NCBI GenBank assembly: GCA_026225555.1
Contig: JAMFSY010000047.1
Location: 18,998-82,997, forward strand
Origin: Methylacidiphilales bacterium
GTDB taxonomy: Bacteria; Verrucomicrobiota; Verrucomicrobiia; Methylacidiphilales; UBA1321
Direction of reading: 5' to 3'
Length of the DNA: 64,000 bases
Positions 17,406 to 26,299 of this stretch are shown here, piece by piece. Position 1 is the stretch's first letter. Every line of letters starts with the position of its first letter. The position numbers and the translations under genes are program-made. The notes beneath the pieces were generated by a model. It did not search any database, had not been told where the DNA came from, and worked only from the letters and a program-made list of their open reading frames with translations.

Positions 17406-18668
17406 TCAGGGACTGGGGACACCAGCCGTCGAAATTTCCGGCTGACCTCGTTTTTGGGCGAAGAGCCAAGTGTAGAGCGCTTCATTGGCATAGGCCAGGT
17501 CCCAGGAATTGTGGCCCGCGTCAGGAAATAAGGTCAAATGCGGATGCCCTCCAGCCTGGCGGATGACTTGGATCATGGTCACTGTCTCGGCGACGGGGAT
17601 GATTTGGTCCTTGAGGCCATGAAAGGCCCAGAGGGGCAGATGCACGAGACGAGCGGCGTCGGAGGGATCACTCTCGCCGCAAATCGGGACGACGGCGGCG
17701 AACCGTTCCGGCTGAGCGAGAGCGAGGGCCCAGGCGCCATCCCCGCCCGCGCTGATGCCGGAGACATAAATGCGGTCGGCATCAATGCAGTACTTCGCCT
17801 CCACCTCATCGAGCAGGTGGGATAAAATCTCCGTATCCCATCCCTCGCCCTCCGGACAAACCGGCGAGATCAGGACCGCAGGAAGTTGCCTGCCGTCATG
17901 AACCAGCCCGGCCAAGCCGCTTCGGCGCACGATTGGGGGATCAGTGCCCCGGTCAGCCGCGTTATCCAAAAAGAGGATGAGCGGCCACCGCTTGCCGGAG
18001 TCGGCGTTGTAATCGTGGGGAAGATCGACCAGATACGGATACGTCTCCGTCAGCCCGAGGCGTTGCCGAAGTCCATACCACCAGGCGGCGTCACGCGCTG
18101 CGGCATTCGTCCGCGCGACGGCCGGAGGATCGGCGGGCGATGTCTCGGATAGGCTGGCCAACAGGACGGCAAAACCCGGCGCCCCGTTGTTATCGTCATC
18201 GATCAGATTATTTTGGATCGCCGGACCGATATCGGTTTGTTGTGCGCGCACCAGGGCGGGATCAAGTCCGGCCTCCGCCGGAAATTGCGCCGTGATCGAG
18301 AGGGGCGTCTGTTCCCAGAAGATTTTTGCGGGCAGACGATAGAGCGTGATGAAATGCCGCTGCACGCGGCCGCTGTTCGTCTCAATCTGCACCACGGCTC
18401 CGTAGCGCCCCGGCTTGTCCGCCTGGGTCACCTGGTGATAACCGGCATCGTAAAACATGGTGGTGACCTTGACCGGCAGTAGCAGCCGCCGAAGCAAACG
18501 GCCCTGCTCAACGTCGCCGGAGGGAAACTGAGTTTCGCCAAAAACGTAGTTCGAGAAACGATACGAAAGATCGTCCGCCACCGGCCTGAGCAGAATCCGC
18601 TGGGCTAGGGCGAGCACCAGCAGGGTCAGAAGCACCCCCAGGAAAACTCCGATCAATCCCGAGCGCAT
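17406..18668 (-). CDS. Membrane-anchored alpha/beta-hydrolase esterase
   Basis: The 420-residue protein has an N-terminal membrane anchor (about residues 3-24, LIGVFLGVLLTLLVLALA) and a C-terminal alpha/beta-hydrolase domain (about 200-405). The triad can be read as Ser306 in VSGISAGGDG, Asp354 in HGLKDQIIP and His386 in DAGHNSW. The layout is that of the feruloyl esterase/phospholipase-carboxylesterase group (COG4099-like), which cleaves esters on plant polymers or small substrates. The middle (about 25-190) is unique. It faces a small secreted protein gene across an 80-base divergent region. Confidence 0.82.
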   Translation of the reverse strand: MRSGLIGVFLGVLLTLLVLALAQRILLRPVADDLSYRFSNYVFGETQFPSGDVEQGRLLRRLLLPVKVTTMFYDAGYHQVTQADKPGRYGAVVQIETNSGRVQRHFITLYRLPAKIFWEQTPLSITAQFPAEAGLDPALVRAQQTDIGPAIQNNLIDDDNNGAPGFAVLLASLSETSPADPPAVARTNAAARDAAWWYGLRQRLGLTETYPYLVDLPHDYNADSGKRWPLILFLDNAADRGTDPPIVRRSGLAGLVHDGRQLPAVLISPVCPEGEGWDTEILSHLLDEVEAKYCIDADRIYVSGISAGGDGAWALALAQPERFAAVVPICGESDPSDAARLVHLPLWAFHGLKDQIIPVAETVTMIQVIRQAGGHPHLTLFPDAGHNSWDLAYANEALYTWLFAQKRGQPEISTAGVPSP

Positions 18669-18748
18669 GGCTCTGTATAATCGCCACGGGGACCGAAGAC
18701 AAGGAGCCTTCGATTGACATCCTCGAAGGGAAGCGTTTGATTGGCGAT

Positions 18749-18985
18749 ATGACCTCCTCCTCTCACAAAATCATCCTCGCCCTCATGGCCTTCGTGTTCG
18801 TGATGACGGGTGCCAGCCAACTCCAGGCCCACGACGGCCAATGGGACTCACGCCACCACTACTACCGGGACAACTACGGCTATTGGAACGAGCATAACCG
18901 CTATCATCACTACGGGCTCTATCGCGGCCATCACGGTTACTGGGACAATCGCGGCCCATTCCGCGTTTGGATCAACATCGACTAA
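18749..18985 (+). CDS. Small secreted His/Tyr-rich protein with GYWD motif (paralogue 3)
   Basis: The 78-residue product starts at the ATG at 18749 (MTSSSHKIILALMAFVFVMT, likely cleaved after LQA near residue 27). The mature part is Tyr, His, Asn and Arg-rich, with GYWNEHNRYHHYG and the terminal HHGYWDNRGPFRVWINID. It is the third member of the family seen at 14352 and 14632, about 4 kb away and on the other strand. A TTGACA occurs at 18714-18719, but the spacing to the ATG would leave almost no leader. Confidence 0.75.
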   Translation: MTSSSHKIILALMAFVFVMTGASQLQAHDGQWDSRHHYYRDNYGYWNEHNRYHHYGLYRGHHGYWDNRGPFRVWINID

Positions 18986-19011
18986 GCGTCGCGTTTTTCT
19001 CCGTTAAACTT

Positions 19012-19051
19012 TAAAAAAAGGGATGCCGCGAATCGTGGCATCCCCTTTTTA
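19012..19051. terminator. Bidirectional intrinsic terminator between convergent genes
   Basis: GGGATGCC at 19020-19027 pairs with GGCATCCC at 19037-19044 around a 9-base loop, flanked by an A-run on the left and a T-run on the right. It serves both the rightward small-protein gene ending at 18985 and the leftward gene whose stop codon (19051-19049) lies inside the T-run. Confidence 0.88.
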
Positions 19052-19483
19052 TTTGGCTGCGGCCGGATGCAGGGCTGCGGCCATTTCTGGCGACGTGATC
19101 ATCAGCATGTTCTTCGTCTGATCATAGAGAGCGGTGGCTTGGTCGCTTCGGGCCCATTCCAGGCAGGTTGGATCGCTGGACCGAACAGAGACCCAGCCTG
19201 AACCCGAATCGGCCGCCATGATGGTCTGCCGCTCGGCTTCCGTGAAGGCGCTCTTGTCCAGCTTGGAAACCCGCGCGCCAACTTCCTTGTCGCCCAGGAC
19301 AAAGACAATCAGCTCATAGCCTTCCGCCGCAAAGACCACCGTCCCAAACGGCAGCTTGTCATTCGCCTCCGTATAGTGAACCGGTTTCCCGTACCGCGCG
19401 ACGCATTGCTGAATCGATTCCCCCAAATTCGCCCGCGCGGGAAGAACCAGAACGAGCAGGAGCAAAACAAGGCAGCGGATCAT
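19049..19483 (-). CDS. Small secreted protein of unknown function
   Basis: The 144-residue protein has a strong signal peptide (MIRCLVLLLLVLVLPARA, cleavage near residue 18) and a mature part of about 125 residues. Readable features are CVARYGKPVHYTEANDKLPFG and a beta-rich region GYELIVFVLGDKEVGARVSKLD, with two cysteines about 75 residues apart that could form a disulfide. I do not recognise a family. It follows the TPR membrane gene on the same strand, 76 bases downstream, and may be expressed with it. Confidence 0.65.
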   Translation of the reverse strand: MIRCLVLLLLVLVLPARANLGESIQQCVARYGKPVHYTEANDKLPFGTVVFAAEGYELIVFVLGDKEVGARVSKLDKSAFTEAERQTIMAADSGSGWVSVRSSDPTCLEWARSDQATALYDQTKNMLMITSPEMAAALHPAAAK

Positions 19484-19559
19484 GGCCGCGATTTATAACT
19501 GATTCTTCCCCGATGACAAAGCCCGACGTGAGCGGAATCGCACGAACGCTTTTCAACCA

Positions 19560-21500
19560 CTACCTGCCTTGATTCAAAAGGGAAAGCGCCTTCGCCACAT
19601 TCTCCCGGGCCGCGGGGTAATCTGGATTTAATCGCACCGCTTCCTGGAATTGCGTCAGGGCTTCCGCGATTCGTCCGCTCTGGGCGAGACTCATGCCGAG
19701 ATTATTATGGGCCTGGGCGTAATCAGGATTGAGGGCCAGCGCCTTTTGCAACTCGGCAATGGATTCGTCCCATTGTCCCACCTGGCCCAGGGCCAGTCCC
19801 AGATTGCTGTAGGCCTCGGCGAAGCGCGGGTCTATTTGCAGCACTTTCCGATATTGAGTAATGGCCTCGTTGACCCGGCCTTCCTGAAGCAGGGCATTCC
19901 CCAAGTTATATTCCGGGGCCACCGAATAAGGATTAATTTGGGCCGCCTCACGGAAATGCCCGATCGCCTCATCGACCTGTCCTTCCTGGAAAAGCAGATT
20001 ACCGAGATGGTCATGCGCGCTGGCCAGGCCGGGATCGATTTCCAGGGCTTTTTCGAAATGGGTCGTCGCTTCGGGGGTCTGTCCCTTTTTACTGAGCGCC
20101 ACGCCAAGATTATCGTGAACCTCCGCCGAATTCGGAGTGCTCTCCAACGCCTTCTCATAGTGGACAACCGCCTCGTCCACCCGCCCCTTCCTGAAATCGA
20201 GATTACCCAGGTTATTCTCGGCCATCCAGCAGCCCGGATTTTTTATCAGGGTATCCGTCCAAAGCGTTTCCGAATCTTCATAGGCCCAGCTTCGCTCCCA
20301 ACTTAACAGGGCGAGAATCGACAATAATCCCGCAGCGGGAACGAATCGCCACCAGGGCTTTTCCGGGAAAGCGCGATTCAAAAAGAGGGAGACTCCCGAT
20401 CCGACCAGCACCAGTGGGCCCATGCTGGCCAGATATTGCAAATGATCGGCGACAAACGAATAACGCAGAAAATAATGATTCACGAGTCCGAGTACGGGAA
20501 GCAGCGCCGCCAGGAAATAGGCCAGCGCGAAAAATTCCGGCTTCGTTCCCGAGTTTCGTTTGAACCACAGAACTCCCAGAAGAATCAGCATCGTGGGCAG
20601 GAGCAGATAATCGAGCCACTGGCCCGCAGCGATGTTCCATCGCGGGTAGATAAAGATCAGGGGATGCGGCCAAGCCAGTTTGCCCAGGTAGAACCACACG
20701 ACATGGCCCGCCGTTATGAGTCGTTCCGGCCAGGTCTGCTCCGAGGGATTCACGCCCTGTAGTTTGACCGTCCACATCGCCAGGACAGAGGCCCCGATGG
20801 ACATCAGGGCAATCGGCGTCACGCGTGCCAGGTTGCGCCAGTGCCACTTACCCTCCATCCACCAGGCGCAAAGGCAGAGCTCCACCGGTAGTACCACGGT
20901 GGAAGATTTACTGGCGAGAGCCAAGGCCGCGAAGAGCCACGCCGTGGCATCGTGTCTGAGGCGATGCTCCGGAGTCCGCGTGCCCCTGATGAAGAACAGG
21001 ATCGCGAGCAGATAGAACAGGCCCGACTGGGTGTTCTTCAATTCCGAAATCCACGTCACCGTTTCCACCTGGACCGGATGCAACGCCCACACCGCCGCTC
21101 CCAGCCAGGCGCCCGGCACCCTTAAATTCTCAAGGACGCGCCAGAGCAAAATCGCGCATTCGCCATGCATCAGCACATTCACCAAGTGATAAGGCAACGG
21201 CTGCAAACCCCATAACGCGTGCTCCACCCAGAAGGTCGTCAACACCAGCGGATAATATTGCGCCGCGCTGGTCGTCCAGATTTCCCTCAGCCCCAGCGGG
21301 CCGATGATCACGGGATTGGCGGTCACGTGCATGTCATCGTCCCAGATGAATCCCGCATGCCAAAGGGGCTGATAAGTCAGGATCACGGCCAACAAGAGCA
21401 GCCATCCCCACCACGGATTCTTAAAACGACTGTCTGCGGGCGCGATGCTCTTTATCGGAGTCTTTGTTCTGCGCGCCTTTGACCTGGATTTTTTTGACAT
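19560..21500 (-). CDS. Multi-pass membrane protein with TPR repeats (GT-C/TMTC-like)
   Basis: The 646-residue protein has a basic Lys/Arg-rich cytoplasmic start, about ten hydrophobic segments (about residues 30-405) and six consecutive TPR units (about 420-635, for example AEVHDNLGVALSKKGQTPEA). After the first membrane segment it reads HAGFIWDDDMHV, an acidic motif in the first outside loop as in GT-C glycosyltransferases. It shares this plan and several stretches (YYPL near the front, YHLVNVLMH) with 10122-11819, so the two are paralogues. A role in protein or lipid glycosylation is inference only. Confidence 0.78.
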   Translation of the reverse strand: MSKKSRSKARRTKTPIKSIAPADSRFKNPWWGWLLLLAVILTYQPLWHAGFIWDDDMHVTANPVIIGPLGLREIWTTSAAQYYPLVLTTFWVEHALWGLQPLPYHLVNVLMHGECAILLWRVLENLRVPGAWLGAAVWALHPVQVETVTWISELKNTQSGLFYLLAILFFIRGTRTPEHRLRHDATAWLFAALALASKSSTVVLPVELCLCAWWMEGKWHWRNLARVTPIALMSIGASVLAMWTVKLQGVNPSEQTWPERLITAGHVVWFYLGKLAWPHPLIFIYPRWNIAAGQWLDYLLLPTMLILLGVLWFKRNSGTKPEFFALAYFLAALLPVLGLVNHYFLRYSFVADHLQYLASMGPLVLVGSGVSLFLNRAFPEKPWWRFVPAAGLLSILALLSWERSWAYEDSETLWTDTLIKNPGCWMAENNLGNLDFRKGRVDEAVVHYEKALESTPNSAEVHDNLGVALSKKGQTPEATTHFEKALEIDPGLASAHDHLGNLLFQEGQVDEAIGHFREAAQINPYSVAPEYNLGNALLQEGRVNEAITQYRKVLQIDPRFAEAYSNLGLALGQVGQWDESIAELQKALALNPDYAQAHNNLGMSLAQSGRIAEALTQFQEAVRLNPDYPAARENVAKALSLLNQGR

Positions 21501-21731
21501 GAGACCCGATTCAATAAAGAGACGTTACTTGTTTTGCCCGGTTTCAACTATTATGCGCAAAACACCTCACATTCGTCCCTTCTAAATGACACGGATGATC
21601 AGAGGACGAAAACTTCATCCGGATGATCGATGGCTTATGGCAGCCGTGGGCGGGGCGGCTTGTCCGCAGGCTTCAACCACTCACAAACCCGGTTGATATC
21701 CGGGGGAAAGCTGGGAGTGCCGGAGCTTTTT

Positions 21732-22895
21732 TTAACGGCCCGGAGCGTCGGCGTGATCGGCCACGCGATGATGACTTTTGCCGTTTCGCCGCGAGCTGCC
21801 CATTCCACCTACCTGACGAACCTGGACGAAACGCCCCGTGTGAGCCGATTCCCGTGCGGCCAGGCAGGCATAGACGCTTTGCAGGCCGGCCACCAAGGGA
21901 GACAGGGACTCGGCATCATTCTTCACCACATCGACAAAATTCCGGCCAAGAGCCTCGTCCCCTCCGAAATGACTTAAATTGGAATCCGCCGAGATCGTCT
22001 CGGTGAAAGGCTCGTGGTGACGAACGAGTTTGATTTTGGCCTGATACCAATCAAAGGAGATGGTGGCGTTTCGTCCGCTAATCGTGCTTCCGCGGGCCGC
22101 CGCGTCGCGTTTGGCGTAGAAAACCTGGGTATAAACACCCTGCGTGCCGTTCGCAAATTCCAGCAAGGCGCTGGATGAATCCTCGTTCATTCCCGTTTCC
22201 GGCGTGCCGAGACGATCGTAAAAAAGGGCCGACTGGTCCCGGTCATTCTTACGCCGCGAACTGTCGCGGTAGACGCGATCCCGTGAAAGCATGGCGGCCA
22301 CGCGTACGATCGGCGCTCCGGCCAGGTAACTGAGATAATCGAAGTCGTGGGTGGCCTTCTGCAGGAACAGCCCTTGGGTTGTTTGATAGTCGCGATACCA
22401 CGAATCGAAATAGACATTGCCATAGGGGACATAGTTGACGCCCAAAAGATGCTCGGCCGTTCCCAAGACACCGGTGCCGATCATCTCGTGGACTTTGCGG
22501 CAAAGAGGAGACATGCGGAGCGGAAAGCTGACCACGATCTTGGAGGTGGTTGTGCCCGCGGCTTTCTCCAGCTCTTCAGCCTGGGCAATTGAGGTCGAAA
22601 TCGGTTTCTCCAAGTATAAAGGCAGCCCCTCCGCCAGCAACTCGACCGCATAGGGCGTATGGAGATCGCAACGGGAACCAATGGCCACGGCATCGGGTTT
22701 GGTTTGCTTCAACAACTCGCGCACCGAGCTGCAAAACTTCACAGAACGCCCCTCCGTCGGCGTTAACCGGGCCCGTGCCTTCTTTTTGTCGGGATCGATG
22801 ACGCCAACGACGCGCAGTTGCGGATCGGCGGGGCGGAAGACCTCATTGAGAAGATAACCCATGCGCACGCCCAGCCCGATGACAGCTAATTTCAT
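21732..22895 (-). CDS. Gfo/Idh/MocA-family oxidoreductase
   Basis: The 387-residue protein opens with a Rossmann fold (MKLAVIGLGVRMGYLLNEVF) and has the family motif LYLEKPIST with the catalytic-site lysine near residue 98. The C-terminal half is the usual alpha/beta domain, ending in a short basic His/Arg tail. These enzymes oxidise or reduce sugars with NAD(P). It lies 136 bases downstream of the permease pair on the same strand. One copy of the putative LacI operator lies 78 bases upstream of its ATG, so it likely joins the transporter regulon through its own promoter. Confidence 0.88.
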   Translation of the reverse strand: MKLAVIGLGVRMGYLLNEVFRPADPQLRVVGVIDPDKKKARARLTPTEGRSVKFCSSVRELLKQTKPDAVAIGSRCDLHTPYAVELLAEGLPLYLEKPISTSIAQAEELEKAAGTTTSKIVVSFPLRMSPLCRKVHEMIGTGVLGTAEHLLGVNYVPYGNVYFDSWYRDYQTTQGLFLQKATHDFDYLSYLAGAPIVRVAAMLSRDRVYRDSSRRKNDRDQSALFYDRLGTPETGMNEDSSSALLEFANGTQGVYTQVFYAKRDAAARGSTISGRNATISFDWYQAKIKLVRHHEPFTETISADSNLSHFGGDEALGRNFVDVVKNDAESLSPLVAGLQSVYACLAARESAHTGRFVQVRQVGGMGSSRRNGKSHHRVADHADAPGR

Positions 22896-22945
22896 AATTT
22901 AAATTGTTTGGATCAAATGGTGTTGGGGAAAGTGGCTTTCTGAAC

Positions 22946-22969
22946 AAAGTGGTTAGAACGATCCACTTT
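22946..22969. promoter_or_regulatory. Small hairpin upstream of oxidoreductase gene
   Basis: AAAGTGG at 22946-22952 pairs with CCACTTT at 22963-22969 around a 10-base loop, immediately beside the GTAACTAGTTAC palindrome. It may be a weak terminator for the leftward permease transcript or part of a composite control region. Confidence 0.35.
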
Positions 22970-22972
22970 TCC

Positions 22973-22984
22973 GTAACTAGTTAC
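22973..22984. promoter_or_regulatory. Putative LacI-family operator, copy 1
   Basis: GTAACTAGTTAC is a perfect 12-bp palindrome located 78 bases upstream of the oxidoreductase ATG (22895). The same 12 bases occur once more in the window, 9-20 bases before the LacI-family gene at 26322. LacI-type repressors bind such short palindromes, so shared control by that regulator is the simplest reading. Confidence 0.65.
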
Positions 22985-23031
22985 ATAATAATCAACCGAC
23001 TTATCGAGATCAAGATTTTTCAGCTTTGGCT

Positions 23032-23892
23032 TTAGCCCTTTACCGCGCCGCTGGAGATGCCTTTGATGATATGCTTTTGCAACAGACTGTAGAAGAGGAG
23101 GGCAGGTAGCGTCACCAGCGCGAGGGCCGCAAAGGTCACTCCCCAATCGCTGCGAAATTGCGAAGTGATGGAGATGCGCGCCAACCCGAGGGGAAGCGTC
23201 CCCAGGCCGGTGTCGGACGGGCCGGAGAGAAACAGGAAAGCCAGGAAGTATTCGTTCCATGCGCCCAGGCCGGTGAAAATGGCGACGGTAATGAGCCCCG
23301 GTCGCGCCAGCGGCAGCATGATGGACCAGAAAGCTCGCAGATCGCTGCAACCATCAAGCACGGCCGCTTCATAGAGGCTTTGGGGCAGGGCGAGGAAAAA
23401 CGCGGTCAAAATGAAAATCGCAAATGGAAGCCCCGTCGCCGTATAGACGATGATCAACCCTGGCAGGGAATTGAGCAGGCCCAGCGAGCGCATTTGGAAA
23501 AAAAGCGGGACGACGGAGAGCTGCAGCGGAACCATCAACCCGGCCAGAAAGAGAGCCTGCAGGGCGGTTTTCCCAGCGAAGCGAAACCGGGCGAGACCGT
23601 ACGCGGCCATGGATCCGAGGATGAGGGTAAACATGACCGTGAAACTGGTGACCACAACGCTGCTCCAAAAGTAATTTGAAAAATGGGCCTCCACCCATGC
23701 GCGCCGGTAATTTTCAAAATGAAGATGGGACCAATGAGGAAGAGCGAAAGGATTGAGGAATATCTCCGAATCGCTTTTGAGCGACGTATAAAGGAGCCAG
23801 ATCATCGGATAAATGACGGCCAGGAGAAAGGGCCCCAGGACAACGAAGGCTATTATCCCGCCTCGGGATTTTCCGACAGGAGTATGGCTCAT
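23032..23892 (-). CDS. Sugar ABC transporter permease (MalG type)
   Basis: The 286-residue protein has six membrane segments. The EAA loop that docks the ATPase reads YEAAVLDGCSDLRAFWSIMLPLARPGL (about residues 190-216), followed by GAWNEYFLAFLFLS, typical of the MalG/CUT1 family. Together with the upstream MalF-type permease it forms the inner-membrane channel for a mono- or oligosaccharide. Its start overlaps the stop of the upstream permease by four bases (ATGA), so translation is coupled. The needed ATPase is not next to it; an MsmX-type gene 7 kb away is a candidate. Confidence 0.93.
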   Translation of the reverse strand: MSHTPVGKSRGGIIAFVVLGPFLLAVIYPMIWLLYTSLKSDSEIFLNPFALPHWSHLHFENYRRAWVEAHFSNYFWSSVVVTSFTVMFTLILGSMAAYGLARFRFAGKTALQALFLAGLMVPLQLSVVPLFFQMRSLGLLNSLPGLIIVYTATGLPFAIFILTAFFLALPQSLYEAAVLDGCSDLRAFWSIMLPLARPGLITVAIFTGLGAWNEYFLAFLFLSGPSDTGLGTLPLGLARISITSQFRSDWGVTFAALALVTLPALLFYSLLQKHIIKGISSGAVKG

Positions 23893-24770
23893 GGATTTTC
23901 CTCTCGCTGAGTCAGCACGCGTTGCAGGGCCAGAGTTCCAAGAAAGACGAGGGCGAACAGGAGTACGCCAATGGCGGTGGCATCTCCCACCCGGTAGTTT
24001 TGGAAAAGTTCGCTGACCAGAAGCGTCCCGATAACGTGGGTCTGGGTCGTCGGTTGTTGCGAGGTGAGCAGCCAGATGCTTTCAAAAGATTTGAGGCCAC
24101 CGATCAACGCGAAGACCAGCGTGATAATGATCACTTCCCAAATGAGAGGCAGGGTGATGAAGCGGAATTGTTGCCAGGACGAAGCGCCATCGATCCTGGC
24201 GGCCTCATAGTAAGACTCGTCGATGCTCTCCATGCCGGCCAGATAGAGAACCATGTTGAAGCCGCATCCGCTCCAGACCGACATGGGAATCAGGGAGCCG
24301 TAAAGATGATCCGGAGAAAGCCACGCAAAATGACGAAAACCGATCAGAAAATGTCCCGCAGAAGTCAGGCCTACGGCCTGCAACGCGAAGCCGAGATGCT
24401 CAAGACAACCGTTCACGAGGCCGCCCTGGGGTTCGTAGGCGTTCAACCAAAGAAGGGTGACGGCGATCCCTCCCAGAATGTTGGGAAAGAAGAGACAGAC
24501 CCGGTAAAATCCGCTGCCGCGCACTCCCCGACTGATGATGACCGCAAAAAAGAGCGACAGAGGAAGCACGATCAACGTCGGCACGACCATCAGGAAAAGG
24601 TTGTGTCCCAAGGCGGGCCAAAAGGCGTCGCTTTCAAAAAGAATGCGTTCGAAATTATGCCATCCGACGAACTGGGAGGCGCCCACGCCATCCCATCGAT
24701 AGAGTGACCAGGTAAAAGCTTCGACACTGGGCTTGAGCACGAAGGCGGCATAAAGAAGCAGGCACGGCAC
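23889..24770 (-). CDS. Sugar ABC transporter permease (MalF type), N-terminus uncertain
   Basis: From the first usable start (GTG at 24770) the product is 293 residues, with the EAA loop YYEAARIDGASSWQQFRFITLPL near residues 180-202. That GTG lies inside the first membrane segment. The frame stays open upstream to a TGA at 24848-24846, reading RRSNLRQREGKSTAW and then VFLIFLVP, a perfect cytoplasmic start plus membrane helix, but with no ATG, GTG or TTG. The reading frame of the solute-binding gene overlaps by 116 bases, offset by one. The simplest view is that the permease is fused to that gene and a one-base indel separates them. Confidence 0.8.
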   Translation of the reverse strand: MPCLLLYAAFVLKPSVEAFTWSLYRWDGVGASQFVGWHNFERILFESDAFWPALGHNLFLMVVPTLIVLPLSLFFAVIISRGVRGSGFYRVCLFFPNILGGIAVTLLWLNAYEPQGGLVNGCLEHLGFALQAVGLTSAGHFLIGFRHFAWLSPDHLYGSLIPMSVWSGCGFNMVLYLAGMESIDESYYEAARIDGASSWQQFRFITLPLIWEVIIITLVFALIGGLKSFESIWLLTSQQPTTQTHVIGTLLVSELFQNYRVGDATAIGVLLFALVFLGTLALQRVLTQREENP

Positions 24771-26223
24771 CAGAAAAATCAGGAAAACCGGCCAGGCGGT
24801 GGACTTCCCTTCGCGCTGGCGCAGGTTGCTCCGGCGCGGCGCGCGTCAGAAACAACAAAATGGAAGCACCGCAGAGAGCGCCGAGAAACGCAAACGCAGC
24901 TCCGGAATGACGCCATTCGATATGATCCGGGTGCAGCCGCAAATCACGCGAGCGAACTGCGGCCGCTTCCAGTTGAGCGGCAAATTCTTCGGGAGTTATG
25001 CGTCCGGAAAGCAGCGCGTCGCGGGCATCGGAATAGGCCTGTTGCAGAATCGGCTGAGGCGGTTCCGCGCCGGGAGGATCGCCATAAGTTGCCGTGGATT
25101 GAGCGATGACGGAGGCGACATCCTGCATCCGGGGAGAATAAACCGAAGGCGCGATACCACGGATAGCGGTGGGAGTATCCAGTTTTTCCGTAAACCGGCG
25201 CGCGGAGTCCTGGCTGGTAAGTTCGCGGAGGAATTCCATTGTCAGGCGGGTCGTAGCTGGATCGCGCTGAAAGACAAAATAGTATTGGCTGCCCACCTGG
25301 ATGGCGTGCGGATCGCCGAGGCCATCGGGGAAGACGGGGAAGTTAAAGGCCCCCAACTCGAAGTCGTCCGGAATTTTCCCCTGCATTTCACTGATGAGCC
25401 AGGAGCCATTGGGCATCATCGCGCATCGTCCCTGGAAAAAGGCCAACTGTGCGCCCGTATGGGTGAAACCCTCCCAGCCCTCTTGAAAATCCTCGCGGGC
25501 GAGTCGTTGCGTGAGGGCGGCCGCCCGGATGAAAGCCGGGTTCTGCCGTGTCCCTGGCTCGAGTTCCTCATAGGCGCGATAACCGGCCGGCCCGGCAAGA
25601 TTATAATAAGCGGCCCTGAGAATCATATCGGCGTAGAACCGGTAGATGCCCGGAAAAGCAATGGGCGCGCAGCCTCTCGCCTTCAGTTGATCGCAAATGG
25701 AAAGAAACTGGTTCCAGGTTTTCGGAGGGACGAGCCCCACCTCGCGGAAGATCTTCTTATTATAAAAAACCACATCGACCGCGTAAGGGAAAGGAACGGC
25801 GTAAACGCGGCCACCCACCTGCCAGTGTTCCAGCGCACCAGGCAGAAAGGAGTTCCTCCATGGCGCGCCAGACACTCCCCCGGGTGCATCGAGTAATGGA
25901 GTGAGGTCGGCAATTTTTCCAGCGGCAATCAATTGGGCCCAGGGTAGATTGGCATCCGTGGCATTGGGAAAGCTGCCTTCCATGATGCCGATACGCAGCT
26001 TGTCGCTCACCCGGGGATCGCCACTCAGCGCCACGCGCACGCCCGGGTGACTTTGTTCAAAATCACGCGCCGCTTCCTGAAAGAAATCGATGCCGTACCC
26101 GCCAAGGAAGAGAGGAATTTCCAGCGTGAGAGCGGGCTCGGGCGGCGCCGGGGCTGGCGCCGCCATCAGCGGCCCCGAGGCGAAAAAAGCCAGGCAGACG
26201 AAGATGGGGAAACGGCGCGGCAT
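24655..26223 (-). CDS. Sugar ABC transporter solute-binding protein with C-terminal membrane segment
   Basis: The protein has a signal peptide (about residues 1-22) and a family-1 solute-binding fold, with FYNKKIFREVGLVPPKTWNQF and GRCAMMPNGSWLISEMQG as recognisable segments. Unlike free or lipid-anchored binding proteins, it continues to a hydrophobic helix (about residues 438-457, AFLGALCGASILLFL) followed by TRA. From about residue 460 to the stop at 522 the sequence looks like out-of-frame translation, because the same bases encode the permease start in another frame. The true product may be a binding protein joined to the MalF-type permease. The start ATG faces the LacI gene across 98 bases. 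Confidence 0.85.
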   Translation of the reverse strand: MPRRFPIFVCLAFFASGPLMAAPAPAPPEPALTLEIPLFLGGYGIDFFQEAARDFEQSHPGVRVALSGDPRVSDKLRIGIMEGSFPNATDANLPWAQLIAAGKIADLTPLLDAPGGVSGAPWRNSFLPGALEHWQVGGRVYAVPFPYAVDVVFYNKKIFREVGLVPPKTWNQFLSICDQLKARGCAPIAFPGIYRFYADMILRAAYYNLAGPAGYRAYEELEPGTRQNPAFIRAAALTQRLAREDFQEGWEGFTHTGAQLAFFQGRCAMMPNGSWLISEMQGKIPDDFELGAFNFPVFPDGLGDPHAIQVGSQYYFVFQRDPATTRLTMEFLRELTSQDSARRFTEKLDTPTAIRGIAPSVYSPRMQDVASVIAQSTATYGDPPGAEPPQPILQQAYSDARDALLSGRITPEEFAAQLEAAAVRSRDLRLHPDHIEWRHSGAAFAFLGALCGASILLFLTRAAPEQPAPARREVHRLAGFPDFSGAVPASLCRLRAQAQCRSFYLVTLSMGWRGRLPVRRMA

Positions 26224-26299
26224 GGAATTTAAAGAGATACTATCAGTTGGACCGGGACCTGCTTAATCTAAAAAAATATTGACGATATTCAAGCATAAT

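Noticed and set aside
24846..24848. Programmed frameshift like that of prfB at the binding-protein/permease junction.
   Set aside because: The prfB type needs a stop codon in the starting frame with a slippery codon before it. The binding-protein frame has no stop at this place; only the permease frame has the TGA.
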